11,518 bases of DNA from Mesorhizobium sp. (GCA_019509685.1 JAEKLU010000231.1:1-11518); one strand, 5' to 3'; shown: positions 1 to 7,370, counted from the stretch's first letter. The notes: a model not told the origin generated them from the sequence alone. A program made the numbers and translations.

Positions 1-195
1 CTCGGCCTCATTTTCCATGACGATGACGGCGAAGCGCCTGGCGGTTTGCTGCGCCTTGAGCGAAGCCAGCGTTTCCAGCACCTGTTTCGGCCGCTTGAAG
101 GTCGGCAGCGTCACCACCGTCTCGACGGTTTCCGCGACAAGCCCCGGAGACCGCCCCGCGATCGATACAGAAGCGTCGGACGGCAAAGGGATCAT
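1..195 (-). CDS. Family 2 glycosyltransferase, N-terminal fragment
   Basis: The first 65 residues of a minus-strand gene are visible; the rest lies beyond the left edge. After about 25 poorly conserved residues comes the stretch VTLPTFKRPKQVLETLASL (residues 28-46), followed by a strand ending VIVMENEAE. This is the opening beta-alpha-beta of a GT-A fold family 2 glycosyltransferase, where the first strand and the T-x-x-R-P turn begin the nucleotide-sugar site. By family knowledge it would transfer a sugar from a nucleotide donor to a lipid-linked acceptor on the cytoplasmic side of the membrane. The ATG at 195 is chosen for its distance to the first strand; an in-frame GTG at 219 is an alternative, and neither has a convincing Shine-Dalgarno. 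It is divergent from the polysaccharide operon starting at 364, so it is probably part of the same locus. The DxD motif and catalytic base are not in view. Confidence 0.75.
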   Translation of the reverse strand, partial: MIPLPSDASVSIAGRSPGLVAETVETVVTLPTFKRPKQVLETLASLKAQQTARRFAVIVMENEAE

Positions 196-363
196 CCGTT
201 TCCAGAGCGTGGGTTTCACGCCTCGGTAGCATGGCGATGATAACGCTTCGTTAATCACCTTCTTGCGCGGTTGCTGAAAAGCCCAGGTTTTCGGCCTTTG
301 ACAGAGCCATTTAATCAAGGCTTCACCGCGCTTTGCTACCGCCTACACCAATGGATAGATGAG
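196..363. other. Divergent intergenic region of the polysaccharide locus
   Basis: This 168-base gap separates the leftward GT2 gene from the rightward glycosyltransferase operon, so it should carry promoters for both. A TTGACA hexamer is visible on the plus strand, but no good -10 element follows at the usual distance. The AT-richer stretch around 240-260 includes CGTTAATCACC, which is reminiscent of the TTAA-containing element at 4659. Nothing coding is supported here. Confidence 0.5.
298..303 (+). promoter_or_regulatory. Candidate -35 element of the glycosyltransferase operon
   Basis: A perfect TTGACA lies 60 bases upstream of the chosen ATG at 364. Seventeen bases downstream the sequence reads CTTCAC, a poor match to the rhizobial -10 (CTATAT-like). 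Only the -35 half is therefore supported. Its position also argues against translating from the TTG at 271, which would put the promoter inside the gene. Confidence 0.25.
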
Positions 364-1536
364 ATGCATCTGCTGTTTGCCACATCGATCGTGCCCGACG
401 GCGCTCTTGCCTCGGGCTACGAGATTGCCAACGCCGCGATCATCGACGCGCTGCGGCGCGCCGGCGTGCGCGTCACGGTTATGGGCTTCATCTGGCCGGG
501 AAAGATGCCGTCCGATCCGCAAAACACAATCGTGCTCGACGCCGTCGAGGTGCGCACCGAAAGCGCTTCGGGATTGCAGAAGCTCGTCTGGCTGGGCAAG
601 GCGGTTCTTTCAGGCCTGACCTTCTCCTCGGTCAAATTGCGTGTCGTCCCGGACGGTGAGGTTCGCGCCGCCATCGATCGCGCCGGCCCCTTCGACGGCT
701 ATGTTTTGAATTCGGTGCAGTTCGCCGGCGCCTTCGAAAAAATCCTCGCCGACCGTCCATTCGTCTTCGTCGCCCACAATGTCGAGCACCGTTCGGCGCA
801 GGAGAATGCCGCCGCGGCCAGCAGTGCGCTGCAACGCTGGATGTTCCGCCGCGAGGCGTGGCTGCTCAAGATCGTGGAAGAGCGCCTCTGCGGCGCCGCG
901 CGCTTCGTCTTCACGCTGGCCGAGGAGGATCGCGCGGCACTTGGCGTCGCCTCGGATAGCCGCTCGGCGGTGCTGCCGCTGGTGACCCGCGCGCAGGCGC
1001 CGGCAAGCAAGACGCCGCGCCAAATCGACTGCGACGCGGCACTGATCGGCACCTGGACCTGGCAGCCGAACCGCATCGGGCTGGACTGGTTCCTGACCAA
1101 AATCGTTCCGCATCTGAAGCCGGACTTCCGCGTCAGGATCGCCGGCAACATGCCTGCGGGCGTCACCTCGGCGCATCCCGGCGTCACCTTCGTCGGACGC
1201 GTTCCCGACGCTCAGGCCTTTGTGCGCGGCGCCGCGGTCATCCCGTTGATCAGCACCGCTGGCAGCGGCGTGCAGCTGAAAACCATCGAGACCTTCGAGC
1301 TCGGCCTGCCGTCGGTTGCCACCAGCCGCTCGCTGCGCGGTATCGGCTATCGCCCCGACAATTGCGTCGTCACCGACGATCCCGTTGCTTTCGCCTCGGC
1401 GCTCGAAGTGGCGGCAGGCAATATCCGGGATGTGGACGGCAGCGCCTTCCACCGCCGCCAGCTCAAGGCGCTCGACGCCGCGATCGAATCGGGCCTCGCC
1501 AGGATCGGCGCGGTCAGGCAGGAGGTCGCCGCATGA
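364..1536 (+). CDS. GT4-type (GT-B fold) glycosyltransferase
   Basis: A 390-residue cytoplasmic glycosyltransferase of the two-Rossmann-domain GT-B type, probably adding one sugar of the polysaccharide repeat unit. The N-terminal domain opens with LLFATSIVPDGALASGYEIA (residues 3-22) and contains FVAHNVEHRS near 135-144. The C-terminal domain begins with ALIGTWTWQPNRIGLDWF (226-243), as in many EPS sugar transferases. It carries the donor-site signature GSGVQLKTIETFELGLPSVA (300-319), whose Glu309 fits the conserved donor-binding Glu of family 4. The ATG at 364 is preferred because the first beta strand starts right after it; the frame stays open to a TTG at 271, but that extension is unlike the family. 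The ribosome site is weak (GGA at 353-355). The stop overlaps the next gene's start (ATGA), indicating coupled translation. Donor and acceptor cannot be told from sequence. Confidence 0.85.
   Translation: MHLLFATSIVPDGALASGYEIANAAIIDALRRAGVRVTVMGFIWPGKMPSDPQNTIVLDAVEVRTESASGLQKLVWLGKAVLSGLTFSSVKLRVVPDGEVRAAIDRAGPFDGYVLNSVQFAGAFEKILADRPFVFVAHNVEHRSAQENAAAASSALQRWMFRREAWLLKIVEERLCGAARFVFTLAEEDRAALGVASDSRSAVLPLVTRAQAPASKTPRQIDCDAALIGTWTWQPNRIGLDWFLTKIVPHLKPDFRVRIAGNMPAGVTSAHPGVTFVGRVPDAQAFVRGAAVIPLISTAGSGVQLKTIETFELGLPSVATSRSLRGIGYRPDNCVVTDDPVAFASALEVAAGNIRDVDGSAFHRRQLKALDAAIESGLARIGAVRQEVAA
1520..1525 (+). promoter_or_regulatory. Shine-Dalgarno of the WecG-type gene
   Basis: AGGAGG lies inside the end of the preceding coding sequence, seven bases before the ATG at 1533. 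It decides the start: the open frame extends upstream inside the previous gene, but only this ATG has such a site. Confidence 0.8.
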
Positions 1537-2327
1537 ACATGCATGCCGCGCGCGCCGCCTTGGGTTTCGACACGCTGAAGACCATCCTCGGCATCTCGGT
1601 GCTCGCCATCCGCTGGGACGAGGCGGTCACCCTGCTCACCAGGCTGATCGATGAACGGCGCTTCACCAAGGTAAGCTTCCTCAACGCTCACAACGCCAAC
1701 ATCGCCTATACCGACCCGACCTTTGCCGAAGCGCTCGAGGATTTCCTCATCCTGCCGGACGGCGTTGGTGTCGACATCGCCGCAAAGCTGCTCTATGGCG
1801 CGCCGTTTCCCAGCAATCTCAACGGCACTGATTTCATCCCGGCCTTCCTGCAGGCCTCGTCGCGGCCGCTGACCGTGGCGCTGCTCGGCGCGACGCGCGT
1901 CAACGCCGAAGCGGCATCGGCGAAGCTCTCGGCGCTGGCCGGGCAGCACAAATTCGTCGTCATCCATGACGGCTACTTCTCCGCCGCGCAGGAGCCCGAA
2001 ATCGTCGAGCGCATCGCCAGGGTGCGGCCCGATATTCTGCTCGTCGCCATGGGCGTGCCACGCCAGGAACTGTGGATCGAGCGCCATATCGACGCCCGCC
2101 ATTGCACGCTGCCGATCGCTGTCGGCGCGCTGCTCGATTTCCTTTCGGGCACGGTGCCGCGCGCGCCGTTGTGGTTGCGCCGGCTGCGCCTGGAATGGCT
2201 GTTTCGCCTGTGGATCGAACCCGGCCGCCTGTGGCGTCGCTACGTGGTCGGCAATCCGGTTTTCCTGTGGCGGGTTTTCAAGCAGAAGCTGACGCATCGG
2301 CCCCGACCGGCGGAGGCGCGCCGGTGA
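1533..2327 (+). CDS. WecG/TagA/CpsF family glycosyltransferase (GT26)
   Basis: A 264-residue member of the WecG/TagA/CpsF family, close to the usual 240-260 residues. Characterised members transfer N-acetylmannosamine or its uronic acid to undecaprenyl-diphosphate-GlcNAc at the inner face of the membrane, usually the second sugar of a repeat unit. Family signatures appear in order: NAHNANIAY (51-59), LPDGVGVDIA (74-83, with the conserved Asp76), NGTDF (97-101), VALLGA (115-120), ILLVAMGVPRQELWI (168-182), and the C-terminal block AVGALLDFLSGTVPRAP with LEWLFRLWIEP (196-212 and 220-230). That last block is the membrane-associating appendage characteristic of the family. It overlaps both neighbours by 4 bases, so it is the middle gene of a translationally coupled operon. 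The exact sugar is not determined; ManNAc-type is inferred from the family only. Confidence 0.92.
   Translation: MNMHAARAALGFDTLKTILGISVLAIRWDEAVTLLTRLIDERRFTKVSFLNAHNANIAYTDPTFAEALEDFLILPDGVGVDIAAKLLYGAPFPSNLNGTDFIPAFLQASSRPLTVALLGATRVNAEAASAKLSALAGQHKFVVIHDGYFSAAQEPEIVERIARVRPDILLVAMGVPRQELWIERHIDARHCTLPIAVGALLDFLSGTVPRAPLWLRRLRLEWLFRLWIEPGRLWRRYVVGNPVFLWRVFKQKLTHRPRPAEARR
2312..2316 (+). promoter_or_regulatory. Shine-Dalgarno selecting a GTG start
   Basis: GGAGG is placed seven bases before the GTG at 2324, within the last codons of the WecG-type gene. It supports the GTG as the start of the DUF6492 gene rather than codons further upstream. Confidence 0.75.
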
Positions 2328-3250
2328 ACAGTCGTTTCGTGCCGGATGAGGCCACCAAGATCGAGCCTTTGCCGGCTTCGCCGTCGGCCGCGATCGTGAC
2401 GGCAAGCTATGCGCCGGATTTCGAACGCTGCCGGCTCCTGTGCGAAACCATCGACCGTCACGTCAGCGGCGTGGCGCATCATTACATCCTCACCGAGCAT
2501 CGCGACGTCGCGCTGTTTCGCCAACTGGAAGGCAGCCGGCGCAGCGTCGTCGACGAACGCGACCTGCTGCCGGGTTGGCTGCGCGCCTTCGACGATCCGC
2601 TCAGCCTGTTTCGCCGCCGCGTCTGGCTGAGTTTCAAAACGCAGCCGCTGCGCGGCTGGCATGTGCAGCAGTTGCGCCGCATCGCCATTGCCGGCCACGC
2701 GCTGGAAGACGTGCTCGTCTTTTGCGATTCCGATGTCGCCTTCCTCAAACCGTTCGATACCGGCGCCTTTTGGCGCGACGGCAAGGTTCGCCTGTTCCGG
2801 CGCGACGGCGTGCTCGCCGAGGACGGCCATGACGAGCATCGTATCTGGTCGCGCAATGCCGGCACCGCCCTTGGCATCGACGTGGCCAATGTCTCGACCC
2901 ACGACTACATCTCGACGTTGATCGCCTGGCGCCGCGAGACGGTCAACGCGATGTGCGCGCGCATCGATAAGGTGCATGGCCGCGACTGGGTCGGCGTCAT
3001 CGGCGCCGCGCGCAAATTCTCCGAATGCATGATCTACGGCCGCTATGTCGACGACGGGCTCGACGGCGCCGGCCATTTCCATGGGTCGGAGGAATTCTGC
3101 CGTGTCCACTGGAATGGCGAGCCACTGTCGGACGAGGCGTTTCGCCGCTTTGTCGACACCATGGCGCCCGAGCAGGTGGCGATCGGCATGCAATCCTTCA
3201 TCGGCACCGATGTCAGCCGCATCCGCCGTTTGATCGGGCTTGATCGTTAG
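2324..3250 (+). CDS. DUF6492 family protein, putative GT-A glycosyltransferase
   Basis: A 308-residue protein that I recognise as the DUF6492 family, which has no assigned biochemical function that I know of. Visible features are a first strand AAIVTASYAPDFERC (22-36), the block FRRRVWLSFKTQPLRGWHVQQLRR (96-119), and LVFCDSDVAFLKPFD (131-145), whose Asp135-Ser-Asp137 looks like a metal- and nucleotide-sugar-binding DxD. Later comes FSECMIYGRYV (232-242), resembling the S-E-x-x-x-Y-G motif of other polysaccharide GT-A enzymes. No signal peptide or membrane span is seen, so it should act in the cytoplasm. The GTG start overlaps the WecG-type stop (GTGA) with a good ribosome site, so its product is made with two glycosyltransferases. 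The inference is a sugar or other group transferase for the same glycan. It ends one base before the stop of the converging flippase gene. Confidence 0.75.
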   Translation: MNSRFVPDEATKIEPLPASPSAAIVTASYAPDFERCRLLCETIDRHVSGVAHHYILTEHRDVALFRQLEGSRRSVVDERDLLPGWLRAFDDPLSLFRRRVWLSFKTQPLRGWHVQQLRRIAIAGHALEDVLVFCDSDVAFLKPFDTGAFWRDGKVRLFRRDGVLAEDGHDEHRIWSRNAGTALGIDVANVSTHDYISTLIAWRRETVNAMCARIDKVHGRDWVGVIGAARKFSECMIYGRYVDDGLDGAGHFHGSEEFCRVHWNGEPLSDEAFRRFVDTMAPEQVAIGMQSFIGTDVSRIRRLIGLDR

Positions 3251-3251
3251 G

Positions 3252-4547
3252 TCAGATTGCCTTGGCTGGCCTGCGCATCGCCGAATAGGTCAGCAGCATC
3301 GAGGCGAGATAAAGCAACAGGAAGACGATGTTGAGCGACAGCACGAGGTTGGGTGTGTCTGCGATCGTCGTCAGCACATAGGTGAGCAGCACGGCTTTCA
3401 GGCCGGCCAGCAGGCCGAGATTGATCGCCCGCATCGCCGTCTGGCCGCGCGCGAAGAGCAACTCAGCCTGGTATTCGACGAGGTTGCGCAGGCCCGGCAC
3501 GCAGATGGCCAGTGCAACCAGGGGGGCAGCCTCGGCGACGTTCTTACCCAAAGCATTGGGGAAGAAATGCAGCACGACGCCCAGCGACGCCAGCGCCAGC
3601 GTCGAGACCAGGAACACCCCGCCTTCGATGCCGCTCTTGACCGCCAGCCGCGACAGCAGCTCCGGCGCCCGCATCATGCGCTGCACCAGCATCATCGAGA
3701 AGGTGCGGATCGGGATTGCGGTCAGATCCACCAGCCGCATGATGATGGCGTAGATGCCGGCAAGATGCGCGCCGCCGATCGACAGCACCAAGAGCTTGTC
3801 GAACTCCATCTGCAGATAGAACAGCACATCGGATCCTGCGACATAGATCGAATCCGCGAGCCGCCGGAAATAGAGTTCCGGGCGCAGCTTCAGCCTTTGG
3901 CGTGGATAGAAGAAGGCGAAGGCGACGATCAGCGAGGCCGCATTGGCGCCGATGTAAAACAATGACCAGACGCCGACCGTGCGTTGCGCGGCGAACACGA
4001 ACATCACCGCGCCGATTGCCCTGAGCGCCGTCGCCAGGATCGCCAGCACCGCGGCGCGGCCGAACTTGCCGAGACCGTTGTTGACGATCAGCACCACCTC
4101 GACCGGCCGCCACAACAGTGCTTCGGCAAAGACCACCGCGGCGAAGACGCCCAGCGGCACGGTCCCGGCGAAGAAGATCAGGTAGACGGCGTAGGACGCT
4201 GCAATCAGGAACGGCAGCGACAGCACGCCGAGGAACAGGAAGCCGGCGGTGAAGGTGCCGATCAGATTGGGGCGGATCGTGGCGGTGCGGTAGAGCGCCG
4301 AGATGAAGCCGAAGGCAAGGATGCGCGACAGCATGATGCCGGCCGCCGAGGCGGTGGCGAACATGCCGAATTCGGCGATCGACAGCGTGTTGGCCAGGGC
4401 CACGAAATAGGCGAGCGAGAAAACCAGTCGGCCGCCGGCGCCGCTGATCGCCGAGAAATAGTCCAAAACCAGCTTCCGGCGGGTGGCCACGAAGTGGCCG
4501 ATCCGCGCGAGAGGCCGCCTTTGCGGTATGTCGCTGGTCTGGGTCAT
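3252..4547 (-). CDS. Wzx-like polysaccharide flippase (MOP superfamily)
   Basis: A 431-residue integral membrane protein with about twelve hydrophobic segments separated by short charged loops, the size and layout of Wzx/PST-type flippases. By family knowledge it would move undecaprenyl-diphosphate-linked repeat units from the cytoplasmic to the periplasmic leaflet. The N-terminal part fits the family: a basic cytoplasmic lead (ATRRKLVLDY), then GRLVFSLAYFVALANTLSIAEFG, an arrangement common to flippases where a helix ends in a short -xEFGxF- turn (residues about 56-63). A mid-protein loop with LQMEFDKLLVLSIGG and GIYAIIMRLVDL matches the second half of the bundle. The ATG at 4547 is chosen because the open frame upstream (to a TTG at 4655) encodes a short non-membrane stretch and has no ribosome site; the chosen start also lacks a strong one. 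It is convergent with the glycosyltransferase operon and divergent from the co-polymerase gene. Confidence 0.85.
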   Translation of the reverse strand: MTQTSDIPQRRPLARIGHFVATRRKLVLDYFSAISGAGGRLVFSLAYFVALANTLSIAEFGMFATASAAGIMLSRILAFGFISALYRTATIRPNLIGTFTAGFLFLGVLSLPFLIAASYAVYLIFFAGTVPLGVFAAVVFAEALLWRPVEVVLIVNNGLGKFGRAAVLAILATALRAIGAVMFVFAAQRTVGVWSLFYIGANAASLIVAFAFFYPRQRLKLRPELYFRRLADSIYVAGSDVLFYLQMEFDKLLVLSIGGAHLAGIYAIIMRLVDLTAIPIRTFSMMLVQRMMRAPELLSRLAVKSGIEGGVFLVSTLALASLGVVLHFFPNALGKNVAEAAPLVALAICVPGLRNLVEYQAELLFARGQTAMRAINLGLLAGLKAVLLTYVLTTIADTPNLVLSLNIVFLLLYLASMLLTYSAMRRPAKAI

Positions 4548-4746
4548 ATAACGGCCGACAGATAGGCCGGAAAGTTTAACGCGACGTTCTGGCGACCTGT
4601 CGGGAATCGCGCAATCGTTGCAAACAAAGCCAGAAACCGCGCCGCGCGGGGGCAAAAATTAACCTTTTGTTTCCTATGCCTGTTTAGCGTGGCTTAACGA
4701 TTGGCCGACTGCCGCTCCCAAGCCGCCAGAAAGTAATTCCAGGACC
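4548..4746. other. Divergent intergenic region, flippase / co-polymerase
   Basis: A 199-base region between divergent starts that should hold promoters for both genes. The right half is AT-rich for this genome (4652-4700) and contains TTAACCTT at 4659 and CTTAACG at 4693. A GTTTAACGCG occurs at 4573-4582, nearer the flippase. No clear sigma-70 pair is seen on either strand. Confidence 0.5.
4659..4699 (+). promoter_or_regulatory. Paired TTAAC elements, possible CtrA-type half sites
   Basis: TTAACCTT (4659-4666) and TTAACG (4694-4699) lie 50-90 bases upstream of the co-polymerase start. The first differs by one base from TTAACCAT, a half-site described for the alphaproteobacterial cell-cycle regulator CtrA. 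The spacing between the two (35 bases) does not match the classic TTAA-N7-TTAA arrangement, so binding is only a guess. Confidence 0.2.
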
Positions 4747-7176
4747 ATGGTCGACAGGGAAAACCGCGAGGATTGGAGGCGTGAGCGCTCTCTGCTTGCG
4801 CTCGGCCAGGCCGTGCGCGGCGAGGACAACACGGTTCCGATCGGCGAGCGGGCCAATTCCTCATGGCGCGAGGACGCCGCCGCGCGCCATCGCGCAGCGC
4901 GCTTCGAACGCGAAGGGCGGACAGATCCGCAGCGCGGCGATACTGGTAACGCCCGGCCCGAACCGGCTGCGGATCGGATAGAAGCCGAGAACGAATGGGA
5001 AAGAACGGATCGCCACGCACCCGCCGGGCGAAGCGATGCCGGCGATGCCGCGGGCTACCAGCCTCAAGCAGCCCTTGGGTCCCGCTCGGCAAGGCAGCCG
5101 TCTGCCGGTGAGGGTTCCAACACGCAGGAATGGAAACCGCTGATCGACCCGATGCAGGTTATCGGCGGCATTGCCCGCTCCAAGGCGCTGATCCTGTCGA
5201 CGACGATCCTGGGCGCCGCGCTCGGCATTGCGATAGCGCTGTCGACGCCGAAGAAATACGAGGCGACCACCGAGCTGACCATCGAGCCGGGCGACCTCAA
5301 GCTGTCCGACCGCGATCTCACCCAAGCCGTGGGGCAACCCGATGCGGCATTGGCCGTCGTTGAAACCCGCATCAAGATGGTCACCTCCGGCAAGGTTCTC
5401 GACGAGGTCGTCAAGGAACTCAATCTCGTCAATGACCCGGAGTTCAACGGCCAGGGTTCCGGCGGCCTCGGCGTCATGTCCTTCGTGCGCTCTATGCTGT
5501 CGCGACATGACGAGCCGACCGGCGGCGGCGAGGTTCGCCGCCAGGCGCTGGCCGTCGGCAACCTGGCCGAGAGCCTTTCGGTCGACCGCACCGGCAAGAC
5601 TTTTGTCATTTCCATCAGCGCCACCACGCAGGATGCCGACAAGTCGGCGCTGATCGCCAACAGGACGAGAGACGTCTTCCAGCGCGAGATCGGCCAATAC
5701 CAGTCCGACATGGCCGGACGCGCGACCAGCACGCTGACGTCCAAGCTCGACGAGTTGCGCAAGGGCGTCGAGACGGCGGAGCGCAACGTCGAGGATTTCA
5801 GGGCCACGCACGACCTCGTCGACGCGCAGGGCCGCCTGATCAGTGACGACCAGATGCTGAAGCTCAACGAGCAGCTTTCCGTGGCGCGCGCCCGTACGCT
5901 GGAACTGAATGCGCGCGCCGCGTCGGCGCGCTCGTTGAACGTCAATTCGGTTCTTAGCGGCACATTGCCGGAAGAGATCACCTCCAACATGATGAGCGAG
6001 CTGCGCTCGCAATATGCGGCGTTGAAGCAGGAGGCCGATCGCGCCGAGATCAAGTTCGGACCACGCCATCCGGAGCTCCAGGCGCTCAACGCTCAGCTTG
6101 CCGGCGCCCGCGAACGCATCGCCGCCGAATTGCAGCGGATTGCCGCCTCGCTGCAGGTCGACTTGAAACGCTCCGTGCAGCTCGAGCAGGATCTGTCGTC
6201 GCGCCTGGCGCAAGCCAAGGTGCAGAGCGGCGACGTCAACAGCAATCTTGTTTCGCTGCGCGAGCTGGAGCGCGAAGCCGCCGCCAAGCGCTCCGTCTAT
6301 GAGCAATATCTGCTGCGCGCCAAGGAAACCAGCGAGCAAAAGGACGTCAACTCCGCCAACATCAACGTGCTTTCGCCCGCTCAGCCGCCGCTCGAGGCCA
6401 AAGGCCCGTCGCGCGTCGTCAAGGCCCTGGCCGGCCTGTTCGCGGGTCTGTTCGCCGGCATCGGCCTCGGTGGGCTGCGCGGCATCTATGCCAGCCTGCG
6501 CGAGACCGCCGATAGCCGTTCGCGCCGCGGCGGCAACGAGCGCAGAGTTGTCGTTGAAGACAGGTCCAGCCAAGCGCCGCCGCCGCCACCCGTCACGCCG
6601 CCACCGCCCTTGACTCCTGCATCTGTGTCCAGGTCGCCGGCACGGCCTGCCGTGCCCCCACAAAGTCAGCCAACTGTAGCTCCGCAACCGGTTTCGCCGG
6701 CTGCCGCGCGGCCGGCTTCGCAAGCCGTTCCTCCTCCGCCTGCACCAGTCGCCGTTGTTTCGGCGCCGGTCGATGATGCCGGCCGCTCAGGCTTCTTGGG
6801 TACGCTCGCTTCGTCCTTGCGTTACTTTGTGCGGCGCGGTTCGGAGGAAGCAGATACCGCGGAAGCCGCCGAAACGGATACCGTTCCGCCTGAAAGCGCC
6901 TGGCGCGCGCCCACCCAGCAAGCCCGCTACGCGCCGCCGGTTGCGCCGGCTCAGCCAGGCTTCCAGCCGGCGCCCGCGCAAAGCTATGCCTATCGGACCG
7001 ACAGCGCGCGGCCTGACCCATACGAAACCACCTATCCGCAACCGCCATTGGCCGAGGCCTCGCAATCGGCCGCCGACGAGCAGGGCCAGATCGACGAAAT
7101 CCGTGCCAGGCTCCGGGAATTCCGCCAGTCGGTGCGCGATCTGAGCGAAAGCCGTACACGCCGTCGCTATTTCTAA
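4747..7176 (+). CDS. ExoP/GumC-like polysaccharide co-polymerase lacking a kinase domain
   Basis: An 809-residue inner-membrane protein likely to set chain length and couple polymerisation to export. Layout: a charged, Arg-rich hydrophilic extension (1-130); the Wzz-type entry [17 protein letters not shown]; first membrane span about 147-166; periplasmic Wzz region with [21 protein letters not shown] (201-221); long coiled coil about 325-530 containing the GNVR-type KFGPRHPEL (436-444); the conserved [14 protein letters not shown] lead; and second span about 556-577. In ExoP or Wzc a Walker-type tyrosine kinase would follow. Here there is a Pro-rich stretch (610-670) and a tail ending [20 protein letters not shown] plus SRTRRRYF (782-809), with no P-loop. 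Six tyrosines (728, 747, 749, 759, 763, 808) lie in the last 82 residues. The ATG at 4747 is the first in-frame ATG, but AGGA sits only two bases before it, so GTG 4813 remains possible. It is divergent from the flippase. Confidence 0.88.
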   Translation: MVDRENREDWRRERSLLALGQAVRGEDNTVPIGERANSSWREDAAARHRAARFEREGRTDPQRGDTGNARPEPAADRIEAENEWERTDRHAPAGRSDAGDAAGYQPQAALGSRSARQPSAGEGSNTQEWKPLIDPMQVIGGIARSKALILSTTILGAALGIAIALSTPKKYEATTELTIEPGDLKLSDRDLTQAVGQPDAALAVVETRIKMVTSGKVLDEVVKELNLVNDPEFNGQGSGGLGVMSFVRSMLSRHDEPTGGGEVRRQALAVGNLAESLSVDRTGKTFVISISATTQDADKSALIANRTRDVFQREIGQYQSDMAGRATSTLTSKLDELRKGVETAERNVEDFRATHDLVDAQGRLISDDQMLKLNEQLSVARARTLELNARAASARSLNVNSVLSGTLPEEITSNMMSELRSQYAALKQEADRAEIKFGPRHPELQALNAQLAGARERIAAELQRIAASLQVDLKRSVQLEQDLSSRLAQAKVQSGDVNSNLVSLRELEREAAAKRSVYEQYLLRAKETSEQKDVNSANINVLSPAQPPLEAKGPSRVVKALAGLFAGLFAGIGLGGLRGIYASLRETADSRSRRGGNERRVVVEDRSSQAPPPPPVTPPPPLTPASVSRSPARPAVPPQSQPTVAPQPVSPAAARPASQAVPPPPAPVAVVSAPVDDAGRSGFLGTLASSLRYFVRRGSEEADTAEAAETDTVPPESAWRAPTQQARYAPPVAPAQPGFQPAPAQSYAYRTDSARPDPYETTYPQPPLAEASQSAADEQGQIDEIRARLREFRQSVRDLSESRTRRRYF

Positions 7177-7253
7177 AGCCTCAGCGGTCGATAAAAGCGC
7201 CCGGTTTCGGGTTTACGGCATCCGACGACGCTTTGGCGGGATTGCCTTGTCGA

Positions 7254-7267
7254 ATTTTCGTGAAAAT
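7254..7267. repeat. 14-base inverted repeat upstream of folD
   Basis: ATTTTC-GT-GAAAAT is a perfect 6-base inverted repeat around a 2-base centre, about 110 bases before the folD ATG. Its AT-richness stands out in this G+C-rich DNA and it has the form of a dimeric-regulator operator. No regulator is assigned; chance occurrence is possible. Confidence 0.3.
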
Positions 7268-7365
7268 GCCGCGCTGCAGTTCGGCCGTCAGCGCCTTGCC
7301 TTGGCATGTCGACAAAGCCGGACGGAAGAACGCGGCCGTGCATCGATGCGGTCTCAAGCGAAGCT

Positions 7366-7370
7366 GAGGA
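7366..7370 (+). promoter_or_regulatory. Shine-Dalgarno of folD
   Basis: GAGGA sits five bases before the ATG at 7376. It favours this start over the in-frame ATG at 7346, which would add ten residues not found at the usual FolD N-terminus. Confidence 0.7.

Noticed and set aside
271..363. N-terminal extension of the first glycosyltransferase from a TTG at 271
   Set aside because: It has no ribosome site, would contain the candidate -35 element, and lacks resemblance to glycosyltransferase N-termini; the first Rossmann strand begins right after the ATG at 364.
2072..2323. Upstream extension of the DUF6492 reading frame inside the WecG-type gene
   Set aside because: This is the open shadow frame of a G+C-rich gene; a strong Shine-Dalgarno at 2312 points to the GTG at 2324.
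4775..4783. GGAGG followed by GTG at 4781 as an alternative start for the co-polymerase
   Set aside because: The GTG is out of frame with the Wzz domain and only one base from the GGAGG.
6571..6670. CCG/CCC-rich stretch as a tandem DNA repeat
   Set aside because: It encodes a Pro-rich linker with irregular codons; no fixed repeat unit is seen.
4861..6723. Long minus-strand open frame of 620 codons opposite the co-polymerase gene
   Set aside because: It is an antisense shadow caused by G+C-rich codon use. Its translation is low-complexity and Arg/Gly/Ala-rich, and the opposite strand has clear Wzz domains.
7200..7214. CCCG-GTTT-CGGG followed by TTT as terminator of the co-polymerase gene
   Set aside because: A four-base stem and three T residues are too weak to call.
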